Shown: in pieces, positions 10,684-20,300 of the stretch | How positions within the stretch are numbered: the first letter of the stretch is position 1 | Layout: each line of letters opens with the position of its first letter | NCBI RefSeq assembly: GCF_000016285.1 | Contig: NC_011989.1 | Coordinates: 127,001 to 191,000, forward strand | DNA: 64,000 nt | Reading direction: 5' to 3' | From: Allorhizobium ampelinum S4 | GTDB taxonomy: Bacteria > Pseudomonadota > Alphaproteobacteria > Rhizobiales > Rhizobiaceae | Made by a program: the position numbers and the translations under genes | The notes under the pieces: generated by a model | Told to the model about the DNA's origin: nothing | Database searches by the model: none | What the model saw: only the letters and a program-made list of their open reading frames with translations

Positions 10684-10862
10684 GAGTTTCTCCTTCATGG
10701 ATAAATGCTGTGATCGAGCCTAATCGTATAATTCAGGCAGGATCGTGCTGCCGTTAGAAGTCTCACGGTAAATTTTTGTTCCCCTTTGCCATTCGTCAAG
10801 GTCATCCCTGATTTTTGACTGAGGCCCGTTTTGACTAAGGAAAGCAAAACCATGACATCGAG

Positions 10863-11480
10863 TTAACGTGTCTCGGTAATTTCAGCCCTGATCCGCGCCG
10901 CGATGGGGAAAGTGAGATAGCGGACCTTTTGGTATGGATCGAGAGATTTGAAAGATTTGCCGATCATCTGCGCCAGCATCAACCTGTCGCCTTCGCTCGC
11001 TGTCCACTCGGCAATCATACCCGCTTCTACCACGCCGCCTTGCAGCACCCGGCAATAGGCGCCGGGTTGCGCGGCTCTCGTATAGCGTTTCGCAAAGCCG
11101 GAATCCTCCATACTGGCCGAGAATGTGGCGCAGGGAATGCGCGGCGCCGTCACTTCCAACAGCACGTCACCGATAGAAAGCCGGTCGCCGACGGCAAGGT
11201 CGCGGTTGTCGAGACCGTCGATGACCAGATTTTCGCCAAACAGGCCAGGTGTCATTTGCCGGTTCAGTTGTGACTCCCACCATTGTAAGGTCAGCGCACC
11301 TTCCAGATAAATCGCCTGGTCCGGCCCGCCATGATATTTGCGGTTCAGCACCGCATCGCCGACGAGACCGTGTTCATCGACCATAATCGGACCCGACCGT
11401 GACGATTTGAAAATCCCTGTCCTGTAGCTTTTGCCGGGCAAGGTTTGTGGTTGACCAAGGCAGACGGCGAGGATTTTCAT
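10863..11480 (-). CDS. MOSC domain protein (YiiM-like)
   Basis: 205 residues from ATG 11480, preceded by GAAGGAG; longer in-frame starts have no such site and would run into recR. Motifs: GLVGDAVLNRKYHGGPDQAIYL, FGENLVIDGL, and the MOSC Cys in PRIPCATF. MOSC proteins carry or transfer sulfur or bind molybdenum cofactor; YiiM-like ones are stand-alone molybdoenzymes acting on N-hydroxylated compounds. The start lies 56 bp from the divergent recR. The exact substrate is not predictable. Confidence 0.85.
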   Translation of the reverse strand: MKILAVCLGQPQTLPGKSYRTGIFKSSRSGPIMVDEHGLVGDAVLNRKYHGGPDQAIYLEGALTLQWWESQLNRQMTPGLFGENLVIDGLDNRDLAVGDRLSIGDVLLEVTAPRIPCATFSASMEDSGFAKRYTRAAQPGAYCRVLQGGVVEAGMIAEWTASEGDRLMLAQMIGKSFKSLDPYQKVRYLTFPIAARIRAEITETR

Positions 11481-11536
11481 GGGGCCGTTCTCCTTCGGCG
11501 ATTCCGTTTCCGATAGATATGGGCTAAGAACGCGCC

Positions 11537-12142
11537 ATGGCAAAGCGAGTCACTGGTCCCGAAATCGAAAAACTGATCCAGCTCCTGGCGAAAGTTCCGG
11601 GGCTCGGCCCCCGTTCGGCCCGAAGAGCAGCGCTGCATCTGATCAAGAAGCGCGAGCAATTGATGGGGCCGCTGGCGCTGGCCATGGGCGAGGCCCACGC
11701 GAAGGTGAAGATCTGCTCCTGTTGCGGCAATGTCGATACGATTGATCCCTGCACCGTCTGCACTGACGAACGGCGCGACCAATCGATGATCATCGTTGTG
11801 GAGGATGTCTCCGATCTCTGGGCGTTGGAACGGGCAGGCGCGATGAATGTCGCCTATCATGTGCTGGGCGGCACGCTGTCGCCGCTCGATGGCGTCGGGC
11901 CTGACGATCTCAACATCAAGGGCCTGATCGACCGGGTGGCAAAAGGCGGCGTGCGGGAAATCATCATCGCCGTTAATGCCACGGTGGAAGGCCAGACCAC
12001 GGCCCATTATATTACCGATCACCTGGCCGGGCTAGGAGTGAAAACCACCCGGCTTGCTCATGGCGTGCCTGTCGGCGGCGAACTGGACTATCTGGACGAG
12101 GGTACGCTCTCGGCGGCGCTTCGTGCCCGCACGCTGATATAG
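11537..12142 (+). CDS. recR: Recombination protein RecR
   Basis: 201 residues, the usual length. Order: helix-hairpin-helix ([16 protein letters not shown], 21-36), Cys4 zinc finger (C60, C63, C72, C75), Toprim domain ([14 protein letters not shown] onward) and a C-terminal tail with [11 protein letters not shown]. RecR with RecO and RecF loads RecA at gaps in the RecFOR pathway. In many bacteria recR follows dnaX-ybaB; here it stands alone, divergent from the MOSC gene and upstream of a lytic transglycosylase. Confidence 0.97.
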   Translation: MAKRVTGPEIEKLIQLLAKVPGLGPRSARRAALHLIKKREQLMGPLALAMGEAHAKVKICSCCGNVDTIDPCTVCTDERRDQSMIIVVEDVSDLWALERAGAMNVAYHVLGGTLSPLDGVGPDDLNIKGLIDRVAKGGVREIIIAVNATVEGQTTAHYITDHLAGLGVKTTRLAHGVPVGGELDYLDEGTLSAALRARTLI

Positions 12143-12193
12143 ATCGATGCTGATAATAGACATCTGACCGATAATTTCTGACCGGGAGACGAC

Positions 12194-13450
12194 ATGCCCC
12201 ATTTTCGCCGCCCCCTGATGGCTGCGCTTGCAGCAGCCTTATGCTTTCTGGCGATCAAATCTGCGATGGCAGCACCATCGAAAGCAGAAATCGAGAGCCG
12301 ATTTCAGTCGTGGATCAGCCGGGATCTCTGGCCGCAAGCCAAAAAGGCCGGAATTTCGCAGGCAACCTTTACCTCGGTGATGAAGACGGTGAAGCTCGAC
12401 TGGTCGCTTCCCGATCTGGCGCCCCCCGGCTTTCCGCCACCCAAGCAGCGCCCGCAGAGCCAGGCGGAATTTTCCTCTCCCGGGCCGTATTTCCGTGAGG
12501 CCCGCATGCAGGCGCTGGCCGCGAGCGGCAGGGCGCTGGCTGATCAATACGCCTCGACATTGAAGAAAATCGAGGCCAAATATGGCGTTCCCGGTCCAAT
12601 TCTTCTGGCGCTTTGGGGTCGGGAAACCGGCTATGGCCGGGCGAAGCTGCCCTATGAAGCGGTTGATGTTCTGGCCACCAGCGCCTTCATGTCCACACGG
12701 CAAGAGCTTTTCACTCGCGAGCTGATTGATGCGCTGCATATTATCGACGGCAAGGATATTGCTGCCGACGCCATGCTGAGTTCAAGCGCGGGAGCGCTGG
12801 GCCAGCCGCAATTCATGCCCTCGAGCTTTCTGCAATATGCGGTGGATTTTGACGGGGACGGTCATCGCAATATCTGGACCTCGGTGCCGGACAGCCTGGC
12901 TTCCATGGCGAATTTTCTGGTGCAGAAAGGCTGGCAGCGCGGCCGCGATTGGGGGTTTGAGGTTACGATACCGTCCGGCGTCTCCTGTGCGCAAGAAGGG
13001 CCGGATCTGGCAAAGCCGATGTCGGCTTGGGCGGCAACCGGCATTAGCCGTATTGGCGGGAAAGCCTTTCCGAAACAGGATCTTTCCGCTGCGACCATGA
13101 TGCTGGTCCCCGCCGGAACCCATGGCCCGGAATTTCTGGTGACACCGAATTTCTATGTGTTGAAGGAATATAATAATTCCGACCTGTACGCTCTGTTCAT
13201 CGGCAATCTTGCCGACCGGATCGCCTATGGTTCAGGCAGCTTTTCGGCGCCATGGGGCGATGTCGGCCATATGCTGCGCTCCGACGTGCAGTCCATGCAG
13301 CAGACACTGGTGAAAAAGGGCTATGATGTCGGCAAGGCCGATGGTCTCGCAGGCTTCAAGACCCGACGGTCGCTGGGCGACTGGCAGGCGAAAAACGGGC
13401 TGAAACCGACCTGCTTTCCCGATGAGGGCCTGAAGGCGAAATTGAAGTAA
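12194..13450 (+). CDS. Lytic murein transglycosylase (MltB/Slt-B3 family) with peptidoglycan-binding domain
   Basis: 418 residues. Signal peptide about 1-26 (cleavage near AMA-APS). The SLT domain has the catalytic Glu in GRETGYGR (E144) and the AGALGQPQFMPSSFLQYAVDFDGDG signature around 200-224. The C-terminal PG_binding_1-type domain (about 355-418) contains DVQSMQQTLVKKGYDVGKADG. Acts in the periplasm, cleaving the MurNAc-GlcNAc bond to leave 1,6-anhydroMurNAc. Good GGGAGAC ribosome site. Shares a bidirectional terminator with the first RTX gene. Confidence 0.95.
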   Translation: MPHFRRPLMAALAAALCFLAIKSAMAAPSKAEIESRFQSWISRDLWPQAKKAGISQATFTSVMKTVKLDWSLPDLAPPGFPPPKQRPQSQAEFSSPGPYFREARMQALAASGRALADQYASTLKKIEAKYGVPGPILLALWGRETGYGRAKLPYEAVDVLATSAFMSTRQELFTRELIDALHIIDGKDIAADAMLSSSAGALGQPQFMPSSFLQYAVDFDGDGHRNIWTSVPDSLASMANFLVQKGWQRGRDWGFEVTIPSGVSCAQEGPDLAKPMSAWAATGISRIGGKAFPKQDLSAATMMLVPAGTHGPEFLVTPNFYVLKEYNNSDLYALFIGNLADRIAYGSGSFSAPWGDVGHMLRSDVQSMQQTLVKKGYDVGKADGLAGFKTRRSLGDWQAKNGLKPTCFPDEGLKAKLK

Positions 13451-13452
13451 GA

Positions 13453-13486
13453 AAATGCCGCCGAGACAGGGATCTCGGCGGCATTT
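13453..13486. terminator. Bidirectional terminator
   Basis: Perfect 14-bp arms (13453-13466, 13473-13486) with a 7-nt loop, in the 42-bp gap between the converging transglycosylase and RTX1 genes. The arms begin and end with A/T runs, so it works on both strands. Confidence 0.85.
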
Positions 13487-13492
13487 CGATTT

Positions 13493-16400
13493 TTACATCA
13501 ATGTGTCGCTGGATGTCAGACTTGCATAGCTCAAGCCATGCACCGCCAGCGTATCCCCGTTGCCGAAGTTGAACAGCACGCCGTCCTCGATCTCGCTGGC
13601 ATAGGCGGCGGCATCGCTGACGGTGGCAAAGCCCATGCCGGTCAGATCGATTGTGTCCGACGAGGCCTGGAAGTCGAAAACGACATCATTGCCATAGCTG
13701 GCGTTGAACACGAACACATCGCTGCCTTCACCGCCGTAGAGGGCGTCATTGCCTGTGCCACCGTCCAGCACGTCATCACTAGCACCGCCCGATAGCACGT
13801 TGGCGCCGGTGTCTCCCGTCAGCGTATCAGCATAGGCCGATCCTTCAACGTTTTCGATGCTGGTGAACACATCGCCTGTTGCGTAACCGCCGGAGATCGT
13901 TTTCGTGAGGAGATTAATGGTCACCGCTGCGGTGGAATCGCTGTAGCTTGCCGTGTCGCTTCCGTCGCCACCATCAATGGTATCACCACCGCTGCCGCCA
14001 CGGATCGTATCGTTGCCGGCATAGCCATAGAGCTTATCGACGCCACCCTGACTGACGATGACATTGTCGGCACTATTGCCGTAACCGAGAAAATTGGTCG
14101 AGTCAGTGTGGGTGAGGTTTTCGAAATTGGTTTTCAGCGTGTAGCTGGTCAAGGTTGTTTCAACCGTATCCGTGCCAGCGCTGGCCTCTTCGACCAAAAC
14201 CGTCGTGGTGGCAATCTGGCTGACGACATAGGTATCATCTCCTTTGCCGCCCGCCAGGGTGATGGAGCTCGATGCGGTGAATGTGTCGTTGAAGTCAGAG
14301 CCGATGATCTTGTCGATGCCGGTCAGCGTATCATCTGCTGCCTCACCGCCCGTATTCGTGCCGGTGACGAGATTGATTTTGATGGCGGCTAACGAACTGG
14401 CGTAGCTTGCCGTGTCAGTACCAGCGCCACCGCTCAGCGTGTCGGCACCCTCGCCACCTACGAAGGTGTCATCGCCATCACTGCCGGTCAGCGTGTCGGC
14501 ACCTTCGCCACCTACCAAGGTGTCATTACCAATACCACCGTCCAGTTTATCGGCACCCTCGCCACCTTCCAAGGTGTCATCGCCATTCCCACCGGTCAGC
14601 GTATCGGCTCCTTTACCACCTGCCAGCGTATCATTGCCATCGCCACCTTTGAGAACGTTGTTGTTGTCATTACCCGTCAGCGTGTCGGCATTGCTGGTGC
14701 CCGTGAGGTTTTCGATGCTGGTGAATGTATCGCCAGCCGCTTCGCCGCCGGTCGCTACATTGCTCTTGAGGTTGATATTAACCGCCGAACTTCCCTCATA
14801 GCTCGCCGTGTCGGAGCCGTCGCCGCCGTTCAGGATGTCGGCACCCGCCTTGCCGATCAGCGTATCGTTGCCAGCACCACCGATGATCGTGTTATCCTGT
14901 GTGTTGCCGGTGCCGGTAAAGTAGCCAGCTCCTATGTATTCCAGCGTTTCGACATAGTCTGACAGCGTGTAGTTCACCGAGGCCCGGACCGTGTCACTGC
15001 CCGCACCTGTGCTTTCGGAGACGGAGACGTTGCTGTTGCCCACGACATAGGTGTCATCTCCTTTGCCGCCTGCAAAGGTTATTGTTGAGTTTGCAGTAAA
15101 TGTGTCGTTGAAGTCAGAGCCGATAATCTTGTCGATGCCGCTCAGCGTATCATCTGCGGCATCACCGCCCGTATTCGTGCCGGTGACGAGATTGATTTTG
15201 ATAGCGGCTAACGAACTGGCGTAGCTTGCCGTGTCAGTACCAATACCACCGTTCAATGTATCGGCTCCCTCGCCGCCTACCAAGCTGTCATCGCCATCAC
15301 CGCCGTTCAGCGTGTCTGCTCCGTTGCCGCCTGCCAGCGTGTCATTGCCGCCACCACCGTTGAGAACGTTGTTGTTGTCATCCCCCGTCATCGTGTCGGC
15401 ATTGTTGGTGCCTGTGAGATTTTCGATGCTGGTGAATGTATCGCCAGCGGCGTCTCCACCGGATGTTACACCGGTTTTGAGATTGACATTGACTGCTGCA
15501 CTTCCTTCATAACTCGCCGTGTCGGAACCGTCGCCGCCGTTCAGGATGTCGGCACCAGCCTTGCCGATTAGCGTATCGTTGCCAGCACCACCGATGATCG
15601 TGTTATCCTGCGCGCTGCCGGTACCGGTAAAGTCGCCAACTCCTATGTATTCCAGCGTTTCGACATAGTTCGACAGCGTGTAGTTCACCGAGGCCCGGAC
15701 CGTGTCACTGCCCGCACCAGTGCTTTCGGAGACGGAGACGTTGCTGTTGCCCACGACATAGGTATCGTCCCCTTTGCCGCCTGCCAAGGTAATCTCGGAA
15801 TTCGAGGTGAATGTGTCGTTGAAGTCTGAGCCGATAATCTTGTCGATACTGCTCAGCGTATCACCTGCTGCCTCACCGCCCGTATTCGTGCCGGTGACGA
15901 GATTGATTTGGATAGCGGCTAACGAACTGGCGTAGCTTGCCGTGTTAGTTCCAGCGCCACCGCTCAGCGTGTCTGCTCCCTCGCCACCTATCAAGGTGTC
16001 ATCGCCATCACTGCCGGTCAGCGTGTCGGCACCTTCGCCACCGACCAAGGTGTCAGTACCAATACCACCGCTCAGCGTATCGGCACCCTCGCCACCTTCC
16101 AAGGTGTCAGCACCATTCCCACCGTTCAGCGTGTCTGCTCCATTGCCGCCTGCCAGCGTATCATTGCCATCGCCACCGTTGAGAACGTTGTTGTTGTCAT
16201 CCCCCGTCAGCGTGTCGGCACTGCTGGTGCCTGTGAGGTTTTCGATGCTGGTGAATGTATCGCCAGCGGCGTCTCCACCGAATGTTACCCCGGTTTTGAG
16301 ATTGACATTGACCGCTGCACTTCCCTCATAGCTTGCCGTGTCGGAACCGTCGCCGCCGTTCAGGATGTCGGCACCAGCCTTGCCGATTAGCGTATCGTTG

Positions 16401-16930
16401 CCAGCACCACCGATGATCGTGTTATCCTGCGCGCTGCCGGTACCGGTAAAGTCGCCAACTCCTATGTATTCCAGCGTTTCGACATAGTTCGACAGCGTGT
16501 AGTTCACCGAGGCCCGGACCGTGTCACTGCCCGCACCAGTGCTTTCGGAGACGGAGACGTTGCTGTTGCCCACGACATAGGTATCGTCCCCTTTGCCGCC
16601 TGCCAAGGTAATCTCGGAATTCGAGGTGAATGTGTCGTTGAAGTCAGAGCCGATAATCTTGTCGATGCCGGTCAGCGTATCACCTGCGGCATCACCGCCC
16701 GTATTCGTGCCGGTGACGAGATTGATTTTGATAGCGGCTGACGAACTGGCGTAGCTTGCCGTATCAGTACCAGCGCCGCCGTTCAGTGTATCGGCTCCCT
16801 CGCCACCATCTAGCGTATCGTTACCATCGCTACCGTTTAATATGTCGTCGCCAGCTAGGCCCGAAATTGTATCTGCCGCTGTTGTTCCGTTTAAAGTATT
16901 ATTTCCAGAATCGCCCGTTAAAGTCGCCAT
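13493..16930 (-). CDS. RTX-type calcium-binding repeat protein 1
   Basis: 1145 residues from ATG 16930 (MATLTGDSGNNTL). This start has the same CAGGGG-8 nt-ATG spacing as the other two RTX genes. Nearly the whole protein is tandem GGxGxDxLx nonapeptides that form Ca-bound beta-rolls, broken by longer modules of the types SDTASY..VNLKTG..GDAAGDTF.SIENLTG and VRASVNYTLSNYVETLEYIG. It ends FDFQASSDTIDL...SSDTLM, a C-terminal region like type I secretion signals of serralysin/RTX proteins. No Sec signal and no enzyme domain. Expected to be secreted by an ABC (type I) exporter; no exporter genes are in the window. Adhesin, matrix or surface-layer roles are possible but not shown. DNA blocks repeat within the gene (819- and 711-bp steps) and are shared with RTX2. 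Confidence 0.9.
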   Translation of the reverse strand: MATLTGDSGNNTLNGTTAADTISGLAGDDILNGSDGNDTLDGGEGADTLNGGAGTDTASYASSSAAIKINLVTGTNTGGDAAGDTLTGIDKIIGSDFNDTFTSNSEITLAGGKGDDTYVVGNSNVSVSESTGAGSDTVRASVNYTLSNYVETLEYIGVGDFTGTGSAQDNTIIGGAGNDTLIGKAGADILNGGDGSDTASYEGSAAVNVNLKTGVTFGGDAAGDTFTSIENLTGTSSADTLTGDDNNNVLNGGDGNDTLAGGNGADTLNGGNGADTLEGGEGADTLSGGIGTDTLVGGEGADTLTGSDGDDTLIGGEGADTLSGGAGTNTASYASSLAAIQINLVTGTNTGGEAAGDTLSSIDKIIGSDFNDTFTSNSEITLAGGKGDDTYVVGNSNVSVSESTGAGSDTVRASVNYTLSNYVETLEYIGVGDFTGTGSAQDNTIIGGAGNDTLIGKAGADILNGGDGSDTASYEGSAAVNVNLKTGVTSGGDAAGDTFTSIENLTGTNNADTMTGDDNNNVLNGGGGNDTLAGGNGADTLNGGDGDDSLVGGEGADTLNGGIGTDTASYASSLAAIKINLVTGTNTGGDAADDTLSGIDKIIGSDFNDTFTANSTITFAGGKGDDTYVVGNSNVSVSESTGAGSDTVRASVNYTLSDYVETLEYIGAGYFTGTGNTQDNTIIGGAGNDTLIGKAGADILNGGDGSDTASYEGSSAVNINLKSNVATGGEAAGDTFTSIENLTGTSNADTLTGNDNNNVLKGGDGNDTLAGGKGADTLTGGNGDDTLEGGEGADKLDGGIGNDTLVGGEGADTLTGSDGDDTFVGGEGADTLSGGAGTDTASYASSLAAIKINLVTGTNTGGEAADDTLTGIDKIIGSDFNDTFTASSSITLAGGKGDDTYVVSQIATTTVLVEEASAGTDTVETTLTSYTLKTNFENLTHTDSTNFLGYGNSADNVIVSQGGVDKLYGYAGNDTIRGGSGGDTIDGGDGSDTASYSDSTAAVTINLLTKTISGGYATGDVFTSIENVEGSAYADTLTGDTGANVLSGGASDDVLDGGTGNDALYGGEGSDVFVFNASYGNDVVFDFQASSDTIDLTGMGFATVSDAAAYASEIEDGVLFNFGNGDTLAVHGLSYASLTSSDTLM
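15380..16685 (-). repeat. Direct DNA repeats inside RTX1 (819-bp step)
   Basis: The block about 15380-15866 recurs at about 16199-16685 with few differences, an offset of 819 bp (273 codons). A third, more diverged copy of its core lies near 14880-15150, 711 bp (237 codons) away from the middle one. All offsets are multiples of three, so the reading frame is kept and copies could expand or contract by recombination. Confidence 0.75.
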
Positions 16931-16970
16931 GTGATATACCCCTGATTGCACCCCGATTTATAAATTGCAC

Positions 16971-17017
16971 ATCAAAATATAATCGCATAGAGGGAATTTT
17001 TTCGTCTAATTTAGTAA
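16971..17017 (-). promoter_or_regulatory. Upstream block of RTX1 conserved with RTX2
   Basis: A stretch of about 47 bp, 41 bp before the RTX1 start codon, is nearly identical to 21581-21627 in front of RTX2 and at the same distance. Between block and start the two genes differ, apart from the CAGGGG ribosome-site segment. Conservation suggests a shared promoter or operator; I cannot assign a clean -35/-10 pair. Confidence 0.45.
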
Positions 17018-17030
17018 AGTAAAATCCTAG

Positions 17031-17296
17031 GTTGTCGCCTCGCATGGCACCGGCTTGGCAAATCTTGTCTATTGCCAGCCGGGCGTCAAAACCAGGGTTA
17101 TCGAACTGTTGCAGGCGAGTTGCATCAATGCCTGCTATGCAAGAGTTTGTCAGGCGAAAGGGCTGGATTATACGGCAATCATCAATCCTGACAGGCCCGG
17201 GCAGGACGCGGATGGGACGCTGAAAGAGATCAGATGAGAAACGACATGTGGCAGATCGTTGATCTTGCCCTGCTGGAAAAAGTCTTGATTGAATGA
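17031..17296 (+). pseudogene. Remnant of a GT61 glycosyltransferase gene (3' end only)
   Basis: About 266 bp, very similar to the 3' end of the intact GT61 gene (22641-22907). It encodes the GLANLVYC-like segment and the last 80 or so residues, including LQASCINACYARVCQAKG and INPDRPGQDADGT. The first 260 or so codons are missing. One base is lost near 17230, putting a TGA at 17235-17237; the original terminal codons and stop (17294-17296) are still readable in the other frame. No start or promoter of its own is evident. It keeps the convergent terminator with RTX2, so it marks an old copy of the RTX-GT61 unit. Confidence 0.88.
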
Positions 17297-17326
17297 TCGG
17301 CCAATGAAATCAAATTGACGCAGGAG

Positions 17327-17360
17327 CTTGTAGCCGGGATGAAAGCATCCCGGCTACAAG
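17327..17360. terminator. Bidirectional terminator between GT61 remnant and RTX2
   Basis: Perfect 14-bp arms (17327-17340, 17347-17360) around a GAAAGC loop. The same position after the intact GT61 gene (22941-22968) holds a stem with different bases but preserved pairing, evidence that the structure is under selection. Confidence 0.8.
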
Positions 17361-17367
17361 TCGATTT

Positions 17368-20300
17368 TTACATCAATGTGTCGCTGGATGTCAGGCTTGC
17401 ATAGCTCAGGCCATGCACCGTCAGCGTATCGCCGTTGCCGAAGTTGAACAGCACGCCGTCCTCAATCTCGCTGGCATAGGCGGCGGCGTCGCTGACGGTG
17501 GCAAATCCCATGCCGGTCAGATCGATCGTGTCCGACGAGGCCTGGAAGTCGAAAACGACATCATTGCCATAGCTGGCGTTGAACACGAACACATCGCTGC
17601 CTTCACCACCGTAGAGGGCGTCATTGCCGGTGCTGCCATCCAGCACGTCATCGCCAGCACCGCCGGTCAACACATTGTCGGCGCTGTTGCCGGAGCCGGT
17701 GAAGTTGGCCGTGCCGGTATAGGTGAGGTTTTCGAGATTGTCGCCCAGCGTATAGCTGGCACTGCTGGTCTTGACGAGATCAGTCCCGGCATCGGCATTT
17801 TCCGTAATAGCGCTTGCCGAACTGCCGATGTCATAGGTGTCATCACCAAGGCCGCCCAGCAGGGTCTTGTCGGTGCTTGAGGTGAACGTGTCGCTATAGT
17901 CTGACCCGACAACGACCTCAATGCTGCTATACTGGTCGCCCTCGGCGTAACCTCCGCTGCCGACATTCGTCACCAGGTTGACGGACACGCCTGCTGTGGA
18001 AAGCGCATAGCTTGCCGTATCCGTCCCCGCGCCACCATTGATTTTCTCGGCGCCGGAGCCCGCCAACACAGTGTCATTGCCTGCACCGACATTATATTCG
18101 GCAGCGTAGGTGCTGCCGGTATAGGTGTCACCGTAAATGCTGCCGGTGAAGGCCTCGATCCCGGTAAATGTATCGCCCGCCGCGTAGCCGGAGCCGGTTC
18201 CTGTCGTCAGATCCAGCGCTACCGCCGATGTGGCGGCAGAGTAGTTGAGCGTATCGTAATTTCCCGCACCGCCATCAAGGACATCGGCGCCCCCTCCACC
18301 GTTCAGGACGTCATTGCCACCGCCGCCGATCAGAATATCATCGCCAGCGCCGCCCGTTAACATTTCCGCTACGCTGCTTCCAATCAGCGTGTCGTTGAAA
18401 CTGGAGCCGATGACACGTTCGATGCTGCTGAGTTTATCACCTTGCGCATCGCCACCTGTTGCTGTCCCAGTGCTGAGATCAACCTTGACCGCCGCAGACG
18501 AGGCTTCATAGGTGATCTTGTCTTGGCCAGCGCCGCCATTGAGCGTGTCAGCACCCGCGCCGCCCACCAGTATGTCATCGCCCGCGCCGCCCGATAGCAC
18601 GTTGGCCCCGGTGTCTCCCGTCAGCGTATCGGCATAGGCCGATCCTTCAACGTTTTCGATGCTGGTGAATACATCGCCTGTTGCGTAACCGCCGGAGACA
18701 GTTTTACTGAGAAGATTAATGGTCACCGCTGCGATGGAATCGCTGTAGCTTGCGGTATCGCTTCCGTCGCCACCGTCAATGGTATCGCCACCGCTGCCGC
18801 CACGGATCGTATCGTTGCCGGCATAGCCATAGAGCTTATCGACGCCGCCCTGACTGACAATGACGTTGTCGGCGCTATTGCCGTAACCGAGAAAATTGGT
18901 CGAGTCGGTGTGGGTGAGGTTTTCGAAATTGGTCTTCAGCGTGTAGCTGGTCAAGGTTGTTTCAACCGTGTCCGTGCCAGCGCTGGCCTCTTCGACCAGA
19001 ACCGTCGTTGTGGCAATCTGACTAACCACATAAGTGTCATTGCCACCCCCGCCTGAAAGCGTTCCTGTTGATGCCGACGTGAACCGATCATCATATTGAG
19101 AACCGATCACGCCTTCGATGCTGCTCAGTGTGTCATCTGCGGCATCACCGCCCGTATGCGTACCAGTCACGAGATTGATCTGGATGGCTGCAAAGGAATC
19201 GGCGTAGTTTGCCGTGTCGGAGCCGTTGCCACCGTTCAGCGTATCGGCTCCTTTGCCGCCTGCCAAGGTGTCATTGCCACCACCACCGTTGAGAAGGTTG
19301 TTGCTGTCATTGCCCGTCAGCGTGTCGGCATTGCTCGATCCCGTCAGGTTCTCGACGCTGGAGAATGTATCGCCTTCCGCTTCGCCGCCGGTCGCCAAGT
19401 TGGTCTTGAGGTTGACATTGACCGCCGCACTTCCAGCATAGCTTGCTGTGTCGGAACCCGACCCGCCAATCAGAACGTCGGCGCCTGCTTTGCCGATCAG
19501 CGTGTCGTTGCCGGAGCCGCCGGTGATGGTGTTGTTTAGCGCGTTACCGGTACCGATGAAATCATTGGAGCCTGTGTATACGAGATTCTCTAAATTGTTC
19601 GAGAGTGTGTAATCCATTGATGCACGGACAGTATCGCTGCCCTCATTTGCTACTTCAGTAATGGTGACGCTGGTGCTGCCAACGTAATAGGTGTCATCTC
19701 CTTTTCCACCTGCGAAGGTGATGGAGCTTGATCCAGTGAATGTGTCGTCGAAGTCTGACCCAGCGATTTTTTCGATTGAGATCAGCGTATCGCCCGCCGC
19801 GTCGCCACCGGTGTAGACGCCCGTGATGAGATTGATTTGTACGGCTGCGTCCGACGAGACATAGCTTGCTGTGTCAGAACCAGTCGCCCCATTGAGGACG
19901 TTGGCAAGGCTATTTCCGGCGAGAGTGTCGGCATTGCTGGAGCCAGTGAGGTTTTCAATGCTATAGAATTTGTCTCCCGCCGCTTCACCGCCGGTCGCAA
20001 CATTGGTCTTGAGGTTGACATTTACTGCTGCATTTCCACCATAGCTTGCCGTGTCGGAGCCGTCGCCTCCGATGAGAGTATCTGCCCCAGCCTTGCCAAT
20101 GAGGGTATCATTGCCAGAGCCGCCAACAATGATGTTGTCTTGCGCGCTGCCGGTGCCAGTAAAGTCGCCGGTTCCTGTGTATTTCAGTATTTCGACATAG
20201 TCCGAAAGAGTGTAATTTACGGAACTCTGGACCGTGTCGTTGTCGCCTGCGCCTTTTGCTTCGGAAATGGTGACGCTGGTGCTGCCAACGTAATAGGTGT

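Noticed and set aside
14407..16331. Pro/Ser/Ala-rich plus-strand open frames inside the RTX genes
   Set aside because: They are reverse-strand readings of the Gly-Asp repeats; regular composition explains the lack of stops.
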